64,000 bases of DNA from Bog-756 sp963699055 (GCA_963699055.1 CAVOTA010000002.1:1178001-1242000); one strand, 5' to 3'; counted from the first letter of the stretch, positions 34,022 to 43,874 are shown. Numbers and translations are program-made. Notes: generated by a model not told the origin, from the letters alone.

Positions 34022-34903
34022 GTGGGCATGCCGAGCGACGTGGGGATCGTGGACACCATGATCGGGTTCCCACACGACGACATGAAGGCCGTGTACGCCT
34101 TCATCACCCGTCAGACCAAGGACACCCAGTCCAAGGAGGAGTTCGAGTTTCCCGCCGAGTACATGTTCAAGGACGTGCCGGAGAAGGAACTGCGGGGGAA
34201 GGTCGACCCGATTGCGGTCACCGTCGGCGAGATGGACCGGTGGGGCGTGGAGAAGGGCCTGATCGGCGTGGACGACCCGGCCGGGACCGGTGACGAGGCA
34301 TTGCAGCGGTATCCGGACCGCTTCATCCCCTCGCTGTCGGTCGACCCCAACGACGGGATGGACGGGATCCGGGCCATGGTCCGTGCCTACGAGACCTGGG
34401 GCATCCGGGCCGTCGGGGTGTTCCCGTCGGGGACCTATCCCCAGGTGGCGATCAACGACAAGAAGATGTACCCGATCTACGCCAAGTGCGTGGAGCTCGG
34501 CATCCCCGTCTTCTGCTGTGCCGGCGTGCCCGGCCCCCGCCTCCGGTACGCACCCCAGGACGTGGCCCTCATCGACGAGGTCATGTTCGACTTCCCCGAC
34601 CTGGTCTTCGTGACCCGCCACGGGTGTGAGCCGTGGACCGAGCTCGCCATCAAGCTCATGCTCAAGTGGCCCGGGCTCCACTACTCCACCAGCGCCTTCG
34701 CCCCCAAGTACTACCCGTCCGACGTCGTCGACTTCGCCAACACCCGGGGCGCGGACAAGATCATCTACGCCGGCTACTTCCCGATGGGCCTGTCGCTCGA
34801 GCGGATCATGACCGAGATGCGCGACGTCGGCTTCAAGGACCACGTGTGGCCCAAGTTCCTGCGCACCAACGCCCTCCGCGTCCTCGGTCTCGACGAGTCC
34901 TGA
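34022..34903 (+). CDS. amidohydrolase-2 family protein
   Basis: A 293-residue TIM-barrel protein of the amidohydrolase-2 (ACMSD-like) family, whose members are metal-dependent decarboxylases or hydrolases. 'GIVDTMIGFPHDD' replaces the usual N-terminal HxH, while 'PDLVFVTRHGCEPW' and 'ADKIIYAGYFPMG' correspond to later metal and Asp positions; the missing canonical HxH makes activity uncertain. It starts at GTG 34022 with a GGGGGA Shine-Dalgarno about 8 bases upstream. A second family member follows 28 bases later, suggesting a paired function as seen in mycobacterial lipid-degradation clusters. Confidence 0.8.
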   Translation: MGMPSDVGIVDTMIGFPHDDMKAVYAFITRQTKDTQSKEEFEFPAEYMFKDVPEKELRGKVDPIAVTVGEMDRWGVEKGLIGVDDPAGTGDEALQRYPDRFIPSLSVDPNDGMDGIRAMVRAYETWGIRAVGVFPSGTYPQVAINDKKMYPIYAKCVELGIPVFCCAGVPGPRLRYAPQDVALIDEVMFDFPDLVFVTRHGCEPWTELAIKLMLKWPGLHYSTSAFAPKYYPSDVVDFANTRGADKIIYAGYFPMGLSLERIMTEMRDVGFKDHVWPKFLRTNALRVLGLDES

Positions 34904-34931
34904 GCACGACCCCCACGCCCGAGGAGACCCC

Positions 34932-36116
34932 GTGACCATCGACTTCACCACGTTCGACGCCGACAACCACTACTACGAGGCCACCGACGCCTTCACCCGC
35001 CACCTCGACCCGAAGATGGGGAGGCGGGCCATGCAGTGGGCCGAGATCGACGGCCGCCAGCGGCTGCTGGTGGCCGGCACCGTCAACCGCTTCATCCCCA
35101 ACCCCACCTTCGACCCGGTGGCCAGGCCCGGCAGCCTCGACGAGTACTTCCGGGGGCGGAACCCGGACGGGAAGGGGATGGCCGCACTCTTCGGGGAGCT
35201 CGAGCCCATCCGGCCCGAGTACCGCGACCGCGACGCCCGTCTGGCGGTGATGGATGCCCAGGGGATCGACGCCTGCTTCATGTTCCCCACCCTCGCCGTG
35301 GGGATGGAGGAGGCCCTGGCCGACGACCCCGAGGCGGCGGTGGCCGCGTTCCACGCGTTCAACCGGTGGCTCGACGAGGACTGGGGCTACCACTACCAGG
35401 AGCGGATCTTCGCCGCCCCCATGATCACCCTCGTCGATGTGGACGCCGCGGTGGCCGAGGTCGACGAGGTGCTGGCCAGGGGCGCCCGCATCGTGTGCAT
35501 CAAGGGTGGTCCGGCCCATACGGCGAACGGGCTGACGTCACCCGGCAACCCCCGCTTCGACCCGTTCTGGGCCCGGGTGGACGAGGCCGGGGTCACGGTC
35601 GGCATCCACTCGGGTGACGCCGGCTACGGGCGCTACGTCGAGGACTGGGAGCCACACGGCGCCTTCCGGGCCTTCAGCCACACCCCGCTGCGCGTCGTGC
35701 TGAGCGCCGACCGCCCGCCGTACGAGACGATGGCCGCGTTGGTCTGCCAGGGTGTGTTCGACCGCTTCCCCCGGGTACGGGTGGCGAGCATCGAAGCGGG
35801 CTCGGAGTGGATCGTGCCCCTGGTCAAGAAGTTGAAGAAGGTGTACGGCCAGATGCCGGTCGGCTTCGCCTCGGACCCGGTCGAGACCCTGCGCCGCCAC
35901 GTGTGGGTGGCGCCGTACTACGAGGACGACCTGGCCGCGGTCAAGGAGGCCATCGGCGTCGACCGGCTGCTGTTCGGTTCGGACTGGCCCCACGCCGAGG
36001 GCCTGGCCGAGCCCCGCACCTTCGCCGACGACCTGGCGGCCCAGGGCTTCACCGACGCCGAGATCCGCGTCGTGATGTCCGACAACGGTCGGGCCCTCAT
36101 CGCGCCACCCGTCTGA
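34932..36116 (+). CDS. amidohydrolase-2 family protein
   Basis: A 394-residue amidohydrolase-2 family protein. 'FDADNHYYEATDAF' is the N-terminal metal region in the D-x-D-x-H form common in mycobacterial members, 'VGIHSGD' holds a His ligand, and 'DRLLFGSDWPHAEGL' carries the final catalytic Asp and His. It starts at GTG, 28 bases after the previous amidohydrolase, with GAGGAG upstream, so it is co-transcribed. Such proteins take part in degradation of lipids, steroids and aromatics; the reaction here is unassigned. Confidence 0.85.
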   Translation: MTIDFTTFDADNHYYEATDAFTRHLDPKMGRRAMQWAEIDGRQRLLVAGTVNRFIPNPTFDPVARPGSLDEYFRGRNPDGKGMAALFGELEPIRPEYRDRDARLAVMDAQGIDACFMFPTLAVGMEEALADDPEAAVAAFHAFNRWLDEDWGYHYQERIFAAPMITLVDVDAAVAEVDEVLARGARIVCIKGGPAHTANGLTSPGNPRFDPFWARVDEAGVTVGIHSGDAGYGRYVEDWEPHGAFRAFSHTPLRVVLSADRPPYETMAALVCQGVFDRFPRVRVASIEAGSEWIVPLVKKLKKVYGQMPVGFASDPVETLRRHVWVAPYYEDDLAAVKEAIGVDRLLFGSDWPHAEGLAEPRTFADDLAAQGFTDAEIRVVMSDNGRALIAPPV

Positions 36117-36134
36117 GCCGCCCGCCGGCGACGG

Positions 36135-36950
36135 TCAGGCCTCCGCCACCCACCGGGGCGGCCGCTTCTCCAGGAAGGCGAGCACGGCTTCGCGCTGGTC
36201 GGCCGAGTTCAGGCACAGGACCTGGGTGTGGTTCTCGAGCGCGATGGCGGCCGCAAGTCCACCGATCTCCAGCGACGCCCACATCGTCTCCTTGGTGAGC
36301 CGGACCCCGAGCGGCGAGTTGGCCAGGATGAGGCGGGCCTCGGCCATGGCCCGGTCCAGCAGCGCACCGTCGTCGACCACCTCGAGGACCAGGCCCCGCC
36401 GCTCGGCCTCGTCCGCCTCCACCAGCCGGCCCGTCAGCATCATCTCGTGGGCGGCACCCGCGCCCACCAGCCGGGGCAGGAGCCACGACGTCCCGATGTC
36501 GCAGCCCGACACGCCGATCCTGATGAACGCCGCCGAGAACCGGGCGCTCGCCGCCGCCAGGCGCACGTCCGAACCCAGCACCAGGGCCAGCCCGCCACCG
36601 GCGGCGGCGCCGTTGACGGCGGCCACCACCGGTTGGGGCACACGACGGAGGTGGACCACGAGACCGGCGATCTCCTCCTGGGTGGCCATGGCCACGCCCA
36701 CCGGGCCCGAGGAGGGGTCGACGGTGGCGGCCGGCGTGCCGTAGCCGGTGAGGTCGAGCCCGGCGCAGAAGGCACGGCCGGCGCCGGTCAGGACGACCAC
36801 CCGCACCGAGGGGTCGTCGGCGACGTCGTCGAGCCGGTCGTGCAGGGTGCCGACCAGTTCGGCCGTCATGGCGTTCAGCCGCTCGGGACGGTTGAGGGTG
36901 ATCAGAGCGGTCCCGGACTGGGGCCGGGTGAGCAGCACGGTGTCGGACAT
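36135..36950 (-). CDS. enoyl-CoA hydratase/isomerase
   Basis: A 271-residue crotonase-fold enzyme that hydrates trans-2-enoyl-CoA or isomerises the double bond. 'ITLNRPERLNAMT' starts the fold; the first oxyanion strand is 'GAGRAFCAGLDL' and the second 'VAAVNGAAAGGGLALVLGSD'. The region where EchA hydratases carry Glu reads 'FIRIGVSGCDIGTSW', with Asp in the second position, a variant seen in many EchA paralogues. Start at ATG 36950. It converges with the amidohydrolase pair and lies downstream of the sulfotransferase gene on the same strand (61-base gap). Confidence 0.92.
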   Translation of the reverse strand: MSDTVLLTRPQSGTALITLNRPERLNAMTAELVGTLHDRLDDVADDPSVRVVVLTGAGRAFCAGLDLTGYGTPAATVDPSSGPVGVAMATQEEIAGLVVHLRRVPQPVVAAVNGAAAGGGLALVLGSDVRLAAASARFSAAFIRIGVSGCDIGTSWLLPRLVGAGAAHEMMLTGRLVEADEAERRGLVLEVVDDGALLDRAMAEARLILANSPLGVRLTKETMWASLEIGGLAAAIALENHTQVLCLNSADQREAVLAFLEKRPPRWVAEA

Positions 36951-37011
36951 CGACGCAGCCTCGCACACCGCCACCCGACGGTGCCGGTGCCGCCGCCGGT
37001 CGGGCGGCCGG

Positions 37012-38244
37012 TCAGAGGAAGCGGGCCGCGTAGGGGGCGAACCGCTCGCGCAGCTCCCCGGGATCGAGCCCGACGTCGGCGGCGCGGTAGTCGATCGTGC
37101 CGTGCCGCCCCCGACGGTGGCCGTCCAGGTAGCCGGTGAGGGCTGCCTCCGCCGCGGCGTCGACGGGCTGGTCGGCCACGCCGTAGACGGCCCGCACGGT
37201 ACCGAGCTCGTCGGCAAGGAAGTCGTCGAAGCGCACGTCGATCGAGTGACCGGCGTCGAAGACGGCGCGGTCCGCCACACAGGCGTCCAGCAGGTCGCCG
37301 ATGCGCTGCGCCCAGGCGCGTCCCACCGCCGGGGCGTCCACCCGGTCGGTGTACATCCGGGCGCTGTAGGTGATCATGGTCGCCATCGACACCACGACGT
37401 CGACCGGGTCCCGGTGGGTGAACACCACCGTGGCGTCCGGGAACACCCGGGCCAGCACGGGCAGCTGCTCCAGGTGCTGGGGCGACTTGAGTACCCACCG
37501 CCGGCCACCCCGGGTGAACTGGAGTGCCCGGAGCATGGTCGCCAGGTACCGGTAGTGGGGCGCCTGGTCGTGGGCGTCGTAGTAGGCCCGCCACGCCGGC
37601 ACCGGCGCCAGCGTCTCGAAGAACATGGTCGAGAAGTCGACGGCCAGGAGCTGGATCTCCTCGTGCACGTGGTCGGTCGTCATCTCGTGCATCAACGGGA
37701 AGAGCGGCATCGCCTCGTGGAGGAACCAGACGGCGGCGTCGGTGCGCGCCCGCCGCGGGTCCGGCTCGACGCCGGACTCGGTCGGGCGCTCGATCGGCTC
37801 GAGGCTCTCCCAGTACGGGAGGGAGCGGAGCGCCGGGTCGGCGGCCAGGAGGTTGTGGAGATGGGTGGTCCCGGTGCGGGGCAGCCCGGCGATCACGATG
37901 GGGGGCGCCAGCTCGATCTCGTGGATCTCGGGGTGGCGGGCGAGCAGGTCGGTGAGGAGGAGCCGGTTCGACAGGAGCTGGAGGAGCTGGGCGTGGAACA
38001 CGACACGGCCCGCCGGCGTCACCGGGTCGACGGCGGACAGCGCGCCGAGCAGCACGTCGAGGCGCTCCTCGTAGTCCCGGGGCCCGAAGTCGTCGAGGCC
38101 GGTCTCCCTCCTGGCCTGGTCGTGGAGGCTCCGTGCGTCGAGCGGGCAGTCGGGGGCCATGGCCGCCATGCCCTCGAGCATGTCCGCCACGGGACGGGTG
38201 AACACCGGCCGCTCCAGGTCGTCGATGTGGATGGCGTCCGTCAT
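37012..38244 (-). CDS. sulfotransferase family protein
   Basis: A 410-residue sulfotransferase-fold protein that would transfer sulfate from PAPS to an acceptor. The 5'-phosphosulfate loop is 'IAGLPRTGTTHLHNLLA', and the 3'-phosphate motif is around 'DATVVFTHRDPVDVVVSMAT'. The N-terminal 100 residues are a helical extension typical of the large mycobacterial Stf-like proteins. GGGGAG precedes the ATG and a TAGGGT box lies about 33 bases upstream. It faces the DUF1214-like gene and probably shares a transcript with the enoyl-CoA hydratase gene. Confidence 0.88.
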   Translation of the reverse strand: MTDAIHIDDLERPVFTRPVADMLEGMAAMAPDCPLDARSLHDQARRETGLDDFGPRDYEERLDVLLGALSAVDPVTPAGRVVFHAQLLQLLSNRLLLTDLLARHPEIHEIELAPPIVIAGLPRTGTTHLHNLLAADPALRSLPYWESLEPIERPTESGVEPDPRRARTDAAVWFLHEAMPLFPLMHEMTTDHVHEEIQLLAVDFSTMFFETLAPVPAWRAYYDAHDQAPHYRYLATMLRALQFTRGGRRWVLKSPQHLEQLPVLARVFPDATVVFTHRDPVDVVVSMATMITYSARMYTDRVDAPAVGRAWAQRIGDLLDACVADRAVFDAGHSIDVRFDDFLADELGTVRAVYGVADQPVDAAAEAALTGYLDGHRRGRHGTIDYRAADVGLDPGELRERFAPYAARFL

Positions 38245-38386
38245 GGCTCCCCGCTCCGTCCGTTGCCCCGGTGGTCACGTACCCTACGGTGGACGGAGCG
38301 TCGCCGTCGTCGGCGGTCGGCGCCACGGCGGGACGTCGGCAGCCGACCGACCGGACCCGCACCACCTGGACGATCGGAGCACCGAC

Positions 38387-39535
38387 ATGAGCGCACCCGA
38401 GTGGGACACGACCCGGGCCTGGCGGGAGCTGCTCGACGGGCTCGCCGAGCTCGACGGACAGTTCCTCGAGGGCCCACGTGCCGTCGGGGACGAGCGGGCG
38501 GTGGCCGAGGGCTACCGCATGCTGACCACCGGGCTCGGGGTCGCCCTCGACACCTACCTGTACCCGGATCCGGAGCGGCCGGCGTTCGTCGACGTGAACA
38601 CCCCCGACCGGCGGGACCGGTCCTGGGGCGGCGACAACACCGACGCCTACTACGCCCTGGCCGCCCTCGATCCGGGCCGGACCTACCGGGTGAGCGGACA
38701 GCGGGGGGACAGCGCCTACTTCTCCCTCACCGTCTACAACGAGCCGGCACCCGGCCAGTGGTCCGACCGCGTGGTGGGGATCGTCAACGACACCGACCTG
38801 GAGGTCGACGCGGACGGACGGTTCTCGTTCCTGCTGGGGCCCAGGCGGCCCGACGGCCACCACGGGGCGTTCGTCGAGCTGTCCGGGGACACCCACGTGG
38901 CCTTCACCCGCGACTACCAGCTCGACCCCGCCCACGGCCGGCGGGTCACCTGGACGATCGAGGCGCTCGATCCGCCCGGACCCCTGGCGCGGACCGACGC
39001 CGCCACCGCCGCCGCCCTGCGCGCCGCCCTGACCTGGGTCCGGACCCTGTTCCTCACCGTGCCGCTGACCGTGGCGCCCCGCGACGCGCCCCAGTCGCTC
39101 GGCCACAACACGCCGCAGCTGGCCAACGAGTTCGCCGATCCCTACCAGGTGCCGGACGCCAACTTCGGTTGGTCGGCGAGGGACGCCTGCTACGCATTCG
39201 CCAGCTACGGGATCGGACCGGACGAGGCGCTGGTGATCACCCACCGGCCGCCGGCGTGCCGGTTCTGGAACCTGGTGGTGTGGAACCCGTTCCTGGCCAC
39301 CGAGGTCCTGGGCGATGCCCACACCTCGATCAACAACGGCGCCGCCCGACCCAATTCGGACGGCACCGTCACCGTCGTCGTCGCCCACGGCGACCTCGCC
39401 CATCCGAACGCGGTGTCGACGGCCGGCCACACCGAGGGCGCGCTGGCCTTCCGCTGGTTCCTGGCCGACGCCGTGCCCGACCGGCCGACGGTCGAGGTGG
39501 TGCCGGAGGCAGACGTGCCCGCCGACGTGACCTGA
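38387..39535 (+). CDS. DUF1214-like protein
   Basis: A 382-residue soluble protein resembling DUF1214-containing proteins of mycobacteria: beta-rich segments 'PGRTYRVSGQRGDSAYFSL', 'GRFSFLLGPRRPDG' and 'FWNLVVWNPFLATE' are the recognisable parts. Its biochemical role is unknown; the family is often found beside lipid-catabolic and sulfotransferase genes, as here. The frame is open upstream, but the ATG at 38387 begins the conserved N-terminus 'SAPEWDTTRAWRELLDG'. It converges with the Calx-beta gene, with a hairpin between. Confidence 0.72.
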   Translation: MSAPEWDTTRAWRELLDGLAELDGQFLEGPRAVGDERAVAEGYRMLTTGLGVALDTYLYPDPERPAFVDVNTPDRRDRSWGGDNTDAYYALAALDPGRTYRVSGQRGDSAYFSLTVYNEPAPGQWSDRVVGIVNDTDLEVDADGRFSFLLGPRRPDGHHGAFVELSGDTHVAFTRDYQLDPAHGRRVTWTIEALDPPGPLARTDAATAAALRAALTWVRTLFLTVPLTVAPRDAPQSLGHNTPQLANEFADPYQVPDANFGWSARDACYAFASYGIGPDEALVITHRPPACRFWNLVVWNPFLATEVLGDAHTSINNGAARPNSDGTVTVVVAHGDLAHPNAVSTAGHTEGALAFRWFLADAVPDRPTVEVVPEADVPADVT

Positions 39536-39571
39536 GCCGGGTCACCGTCGCCGGCGCGCGCCTCTGGACAC

Positions 39572-39588
39572 GTCCGGTCGTCCCGGAC
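39572..39588. terminator. putative hairpin between convergent genes
   Basis: GTCCGG (39572-39577) and CCGGAC (39583-39588) make a 6-bp stem with a 5-base loop, after the DUF1214-like stop and before the Calx-beta stop. Confidence 0.45.
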
Positions 39589-39602
39589 ACACGGGGCGGG
39601 GA

Positions 39603-42600
39603 TCAGTTCTCGGTGAAGTTCACACCCGTGGCGTCGACCGTGGTGGACACCGTCTCGTTGAGCGCCGCCGGGGTGAAGGTGTGCCCGGTCAGTGTCGGCG
39701 TGACCGTGTAGATCGTGCCGCCCGCACTGGCGGACACGGCCGAGAACCCGTAGTAGCCCTGGCTGTCGGTGGTGACCTTGGAGGTCGGTTGGGTGCCACC
39801 GGTCAGCGTCACCGTGACACCGGCCACCCCGACGCCGGCCGCCGTCACGCGGCCCGAGATGTAGGGAGCCGTCACCATGACGAAGTCCTGCTTGGCCACG
39901 GTGGCCCCGGCGATCGAGACCGTGTAGCTGGCGGGCACCGCCACCTGACCGGTCTTGGTCGGGGTCACGACGTAGTTGGTCCCGTTGGGCAGCGAGCCGA
40001 GGGCGTAGTAGCCCAGGGCGTCCGAGACGGCGGTGGCCGTGGGCTGGCCACCCCCGGTGCGGGTGATGGTGACCCCGGCATCGGCGGTACCGGCCGACGT
40101 CACCGTCTGTCCGGTGACGGCGTTGCCCGAGTAGGCCAGGAACACCCCGGCAGCGGCTCCGGCACCCCGCACGGTGACGGTCGCGGTGGGCGGCAGGAAC
40201 ACCGTGCCCGCCATCGTGGCCGTCAGGGTGTACTTGCCGTCCAAGGTGTTGGGCAGCGTGTAGGCGCCGGTCGACGTGGTGGTGGCCGTCTCCGTGGGCT
40301 GGTCGTTGCCGGTGCGGGTGATGGTGGCGCCGGCCACCCCCGTCCCGGTCGGACCGACCACCGACCCGGACACGGTGAACACGTCAGGATCGAGGATGTA
40401 CCCGACCTGGTAGTTCGCCGGGATCGCCACACCGACCGGGTTCTGCAGGTACAGGTAGTAGTACTCCGTGCCCCGGATCTCGGTGTTGGAATTCACCACC
40501 ACCGTGACCGTCTGCGACGTCTGTCCCGGTGTGAAGTCCAGGGTTCCGTAGGTCGGCTGGTAGTCACCGCCGGAGGCCGTGGCCGAACCGTCCGACGTGT
40601 AGTAGTCGACCTGCACGGTCTGGGTCTGCGCGGCGTCGAGCGCCACGGTGAAGACGGCGTCGGTGGTGCCGCTGTCCCCCTTGATCACCGAGGTCGGGGA
40701 CACGATCGACACGTCCGTGGTCGGGTTCGGGTTGAGCAGGTAGCCGAAGGCCGAGGATCGTTCGATCTGGTCGGAGCCGATCATCTGCTGCAGGTTGAGG
40801 TAGAAGGCCTTGTCGGACGCACTGAGCGAATTGGCGGCCACGGTCACGTCCACCGTCTTCTTGGTCTGGCCCGGGGTGAACGCCAAGGTGCCCCGGGCCG
40901 CCGTGTAGTCGATGCCGGCGACGGCTGAGGAGTCCGACGTGTAGTAGCGGATGTACACCGGGGTCGCCGACGGGAGGGCGAGGCTCACGGTGAACGCCTC
41001 GGTGCCGGTGGTGGTGGCCGACACCACCGCCACCGCGTCCGACACGGTGACGTAGGAGAGGCCCTTGACCGGTGCCACCTGATCGACCAGGTACCCGATG
41101 GCGGACGACCGCTGCAGCTGGGCGTTCACCGGCGTCGACAGGTTCAGGTAGTAGTAGAGGTCGGCCGTGTTGGCCGCGTTCGGCAGGATGGGCACGGTCA
41201 CCGTCTGGGTCGTGGTGCCCGGGGCGAAGGTGGCCGAGCCACTGGTGGCGGTGAAGTCGGTCGGCGCCACTGCGGAGCCGTTGGACGTGGCGTAGTTGAC
41301 CGTCACCGTGTTGGGGCTGGCCGGCGCCAGGGTGATGGTGAAGACCGCCGAGGCCGTGCCGGTGGTGGGCCGGGCGATGGTGACGTCACCGACGGTCAGC
41401 CCGGGGTCCACCGCGGTGTTGAGGATCTCGCCGGTGCCGTAGCCGGGACTGGCCACGATGGCGTTGGTGGGCGTCGACAGGGCGAGGTAGAAGTACCGGT
41501 CCGCCGCCTTGACGGTGTCGGGCAGCACGGTCACCGGGACGGTCTGGGTCGTGGTGCCCGGTGCGAAGGTGAGCGTGCCCGCCACGGCCGTGTACTGGGC
41601 GCCGGCCACCGCCGACCCGTCCTGGGTCGCGTAGTGCACGGTGACGGCGTTGGCCGTGGGCGATGTCAGCGACACGGTGTAGTCCAGGGTGGTGGACGTC
41701 GCCCCGGCAGGCACGCTCGGATTGTTCGCCGACACGTAGGGCTCCACGGCGTCGTCCACGATGGTGTCGGTCCCCGAGCTGCTGACGATGGAGGCGTTGG
41801 TGGCTGACGAGATCGACATGTAGAAGTACCGGCTCGCATGGGCGACCGTCGTGCCGTTGATCGTCACCGGCACCGTCTTGGTCACCGCGCCCGGGGCGAA
41901 GGACAGCGTGCCGCTGGTCGCCACGTAGTCACCGTTGGCCACGGTGGCGTTCCCGTCGCTGGTGGCATAGTTGACCGTCACCGTCTGGGTGCTGGCACTC
42001 GACAGCGTCACCGTGAAGTCGGAGGTCGACGTACCCGTCAAGGGCGCGTACACCGCCACGTTGTTGATCGACAGTGTCGGATTGAGGTTCGGGTTCTCGA
42101 TGTACCCGGTGGCCGAATTGTTGCCGGCCAGGACGGCGTCGGTCGGCGCGGAGAGGTTGAGATTGAAGTACAGCGTCGACCCGGCCACGGTGTTCCCGTT
42201 GACGGTCACGTCCACCGTGGCCGACGTCTGGCCGGCCGGGACGGTCACCGTGCCGGTGAACGCGACGTAGTTGGCGGCGGCGGTGGTGGCCGAGCCGTCA
42301 CTGGTCTGGGCCACCACGGTCACCGGGTTCGGGCTCGCCTGCGACAGGTGCACGGTGAACGCCGCCGCGGCCGTGCCGGTGGCCGGCTTCACCACCGCCA
42401 GCGAGTCGACGGACAGGACCGGCTCGACGTTGCCGTTCGAGATCATGCCGTAGGCGTAGGAGCGCTCGATGGTGGCACCGCCGGTGGCCGTCGACAGGTT
42501 CATGTAGAAGTCCTTGTCCACGAAGGTCGTGGTGTTGCCGACCACGCTCACGCTGGCCGTCTGGGAGGTCTCACCGGGGGTGAAGGTCAGCGTGCCGCTG

Positions 42601-43874
42601 GTGGCGGTGTAGTCACCCGGGGCGGTGGCCGAGCTGTCGCTGGTGGCGTAGTGGACGGTGACCGTCGAGGTGGCGGCCGGAGTGAGCGTCACGGTGAAGG
42701 CGAGGGCGCTGGTCCCCGTGTGGCCCCGGACCACGCCGACGTCGCCGACGGCCAGCTGGGTGTAGCCCGCGGTCGGCCCCCCGATGGTGCCGTAGCCGCT
42801 GGAGCGGATCACGCTGGCGCCGGCCGACGCGTTCGCGAGGTTCAGGGCGAAGTACTTGGTCGTGGCGGTGGACAGCTCGGACCCGATGGTGACCGGTACC
42901 GTCTCCAGCGTCGTCCCCGGCGCGAAGGTCAGGGTCCCTGCGGTCGGCGAGTAGTTGCCGGCGCCGGCCGTCGCCGAGCCGTCACCGGTCGAATAGTCGA
43001 CGGTCACCGGGAAGGTCGACGGCGACAGCAGGCGCACCGGGAAATTCATCGTGCCGGTGGAGGTGGTGCTGGCGGTGACGGCGGTGTCGTCGACGGTGAC
43101 GTAGGCCGTGTGGTTGGAGTTGAGGATGGTCCCGACGCCCTGGTTGGTCCCGAGCGTGGCGTTCGTGACGCTGGAGATGGTCATGTAGAAGTACTCGGAG
43201 CCCGAGTACACCGAGGTGGCCAGGACCGGTACCGCCAGGGACGCCGTCACCTGTCCGGGGGCCAGGGTGACCGTGCCCGACGTGGCGGTGTAGTTGAACC
43301 CGGCCCGGGCCGAACCGTCCGATGTGTAGTACCGGAACGTCACCGGGTTGGCGCTGGCCGTGCTGAGCGTGGCGGTGAACGTCGCCGTGGCGGCCGAACC
43401 CGCGCCCTCGACGGCCGTGGCGTCCCCGACGTTCAGGTAGGGGCTGAGCGTGGGGTCGACGATCGTCCCCACGCCCGAGCTGTGGTTGACGCTGGCGTTC
43501 ACCGCGGACGAGATGTTCAGGTAGAAGTAGAGGTTCCCGGTGTGGAGCGAGTTGGCGGGCACGGGCACGGTCACCGTCTTGGCCACCGTGCCGGGCGCGA
43601 AGGAGAGCGCCCCCTGCTCGGCGGTGTAGTCGTGGGGCGCGTGGGCCGAGCCGTCCGACGTGTAGTAGTAGACGGTGACGGTGTTGTTGCTGGCGTACTC
43701 GAGGCTGACCGGGAACACGAAGTCGGTCACCGCGGTGGTCGACCGGGCCATGGTGACGTCACCGACGTCCACCCCCGGCGCGCTGTCGGCCGAGGCGGGT
43801 GTCGCCCCGAGTCCGATGGTCAGTGCGCCGATCAGCAGCGCAATCAGGACGGTGGTCACACGACGGATCCGCAC
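39603..43874 (-). CDS. secreted Calx-beta repeat protein (1423 aa)
   Basis: A 1423-residue exported protein. The signal peptide ends at ATPASA (Ala29). Ten Calx-beta-type repeats of about 112 residues follow, each with 'YYTSDGSA...DYTA..GTLxFxPG' and 'VPV.......YFYLNLSxxxNA'; the acidic loops suggest calcium binding. From about residue 1165 come three CNA-B/carboxypeptidase-regulatory-like repeats ('GVAGATITRTGNDQPT', 'YTLPNTLDGKYTLTA'). No LPxTG, terminal helix or lipobox is seen, so it is probably released or held non-covalently. The GTG at 43874 has GAGGAGG 6 bases upstream and is preferred to the earlier in-frame start. Likely an adhesin or matrix protein. Confidence 0.9.
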   Translation of the reverse strand: MRIRRVTTVLIALLIGALTIGLGATPASADSAPGVDVGDVTMARSTTAVTDFVFPVSLEYASNNTVTVYYYTSDGSAHAPHDYTAEQGALSFAPGTVAKTVTVPVPANSLHTGNLYFYLNISSAVNASVNHSSGVGTIVDPTLSPYLNVGDATAVEGAGSAATATFTATLSTASANPVTFRYYTSDGSARAGFNYTATSGTVTLAPGQVTASLAVPVLATSVYSGSEYFYMTISSVTNATLGTNQGVGTILNSNHTAYVTVDDTAVTASTTSTGTMNFPVRLLSPSTFPVTVDYSTGDGSATAGAGNYSPTAGTLTFAPGTTLETVPVTIGSELSTATTKYFALNLANASAGASVIRSSGYGTIGGPTAGYTQLAVGDVGVVRGHTGTSALAFTVTLTPAATSTVTVHYATSDSSATAPGDYTATSGTLTFTPGETSQTASVSVVGNTTTFVDKDFYMNLSTATGGATIERSYAYGMISNGNVEPVLSVDSLAVVKPATGTAAAAFTVHLSQASPNPVTVVAQTSDGSATTAAANYVAFTGTVTVPAGQTSATVDVTVNGNTVAGSTLYFNLNLSAPTDAVLAGNNSATGYIENPNLNPTLSINNVAVYAPLTGTSTSDFTVTLSSASTQTVTVNYATSDGNATVANGDYVATSGTLSFAPGAVTKTVPVTINGTTVAHASRYFYMSISSATNASIVSSSGTDTIVDDAVEPYVSANNPSVPAGATSTTLDYTVSLTSPTANAVTVHYATQDGSAVAGAQYTAVAGTLTFAPGTTTQTVPVTVLPDTVKAADRYFYLALSTPTNAIVASPGYGTGEILNTAVDPGLTVGDVTIARPTTGTASAVFTITLAPASPNTVTVNYATSNGSAVAPTDFTATSGSATFAPGTTTQTVTVPILPNAANTADLYYYLNLSTPVNAQLQRSSAIGYLVDQVAPVKGLSYVTVSDAVAVVSATTTGTEAFTVSLALPSATPVYIRYYTSDSSAVAGIDYTAARGTLAFTPGQTKKTVDVTVAANSLSASDKAFYLNLQQMIGSDQIERSSAFGYLLNPNPTTDVSIVSPTSVIKGDSGTTDAVFTVALDAAQTQTVQVDYYTSDGSATASGGDYQPTYGTLDFTPGQTSQTVTVVVNSNTEIRGTEYYYLYLQNPVGVAIPANYQVGYILDPDVFTVSGSVVGPTGTGVAGATITRTGNDQPTETATTTSTGAYTLPNTLDGKYTLTATMAGTVFLPPTATVTVRGAGAAAGVFLAYSGNAVTGQTVTSAGTADAGVTITRTGGGQPTATAVSDALGYYALGSLPNGTNYVVTPTKTGQVAVPASYTVSIAGATVAKQDFVMVTAPYISGRVTAAGVGVAGVTVTLTGGTQPTSKVTTDSQGYYGFSAVSASAGGTIYTVTPTLTGHTFTPAALNETVSTTVDATGVNFTEN

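Noticed and set aside
32606..34966. A 786-codon minus-strand open frame spanning two genes
   Set aside because: It overlaps the M20 peptidase gene and the first amidohydrolase gene in other frames and has no recognisable domain.
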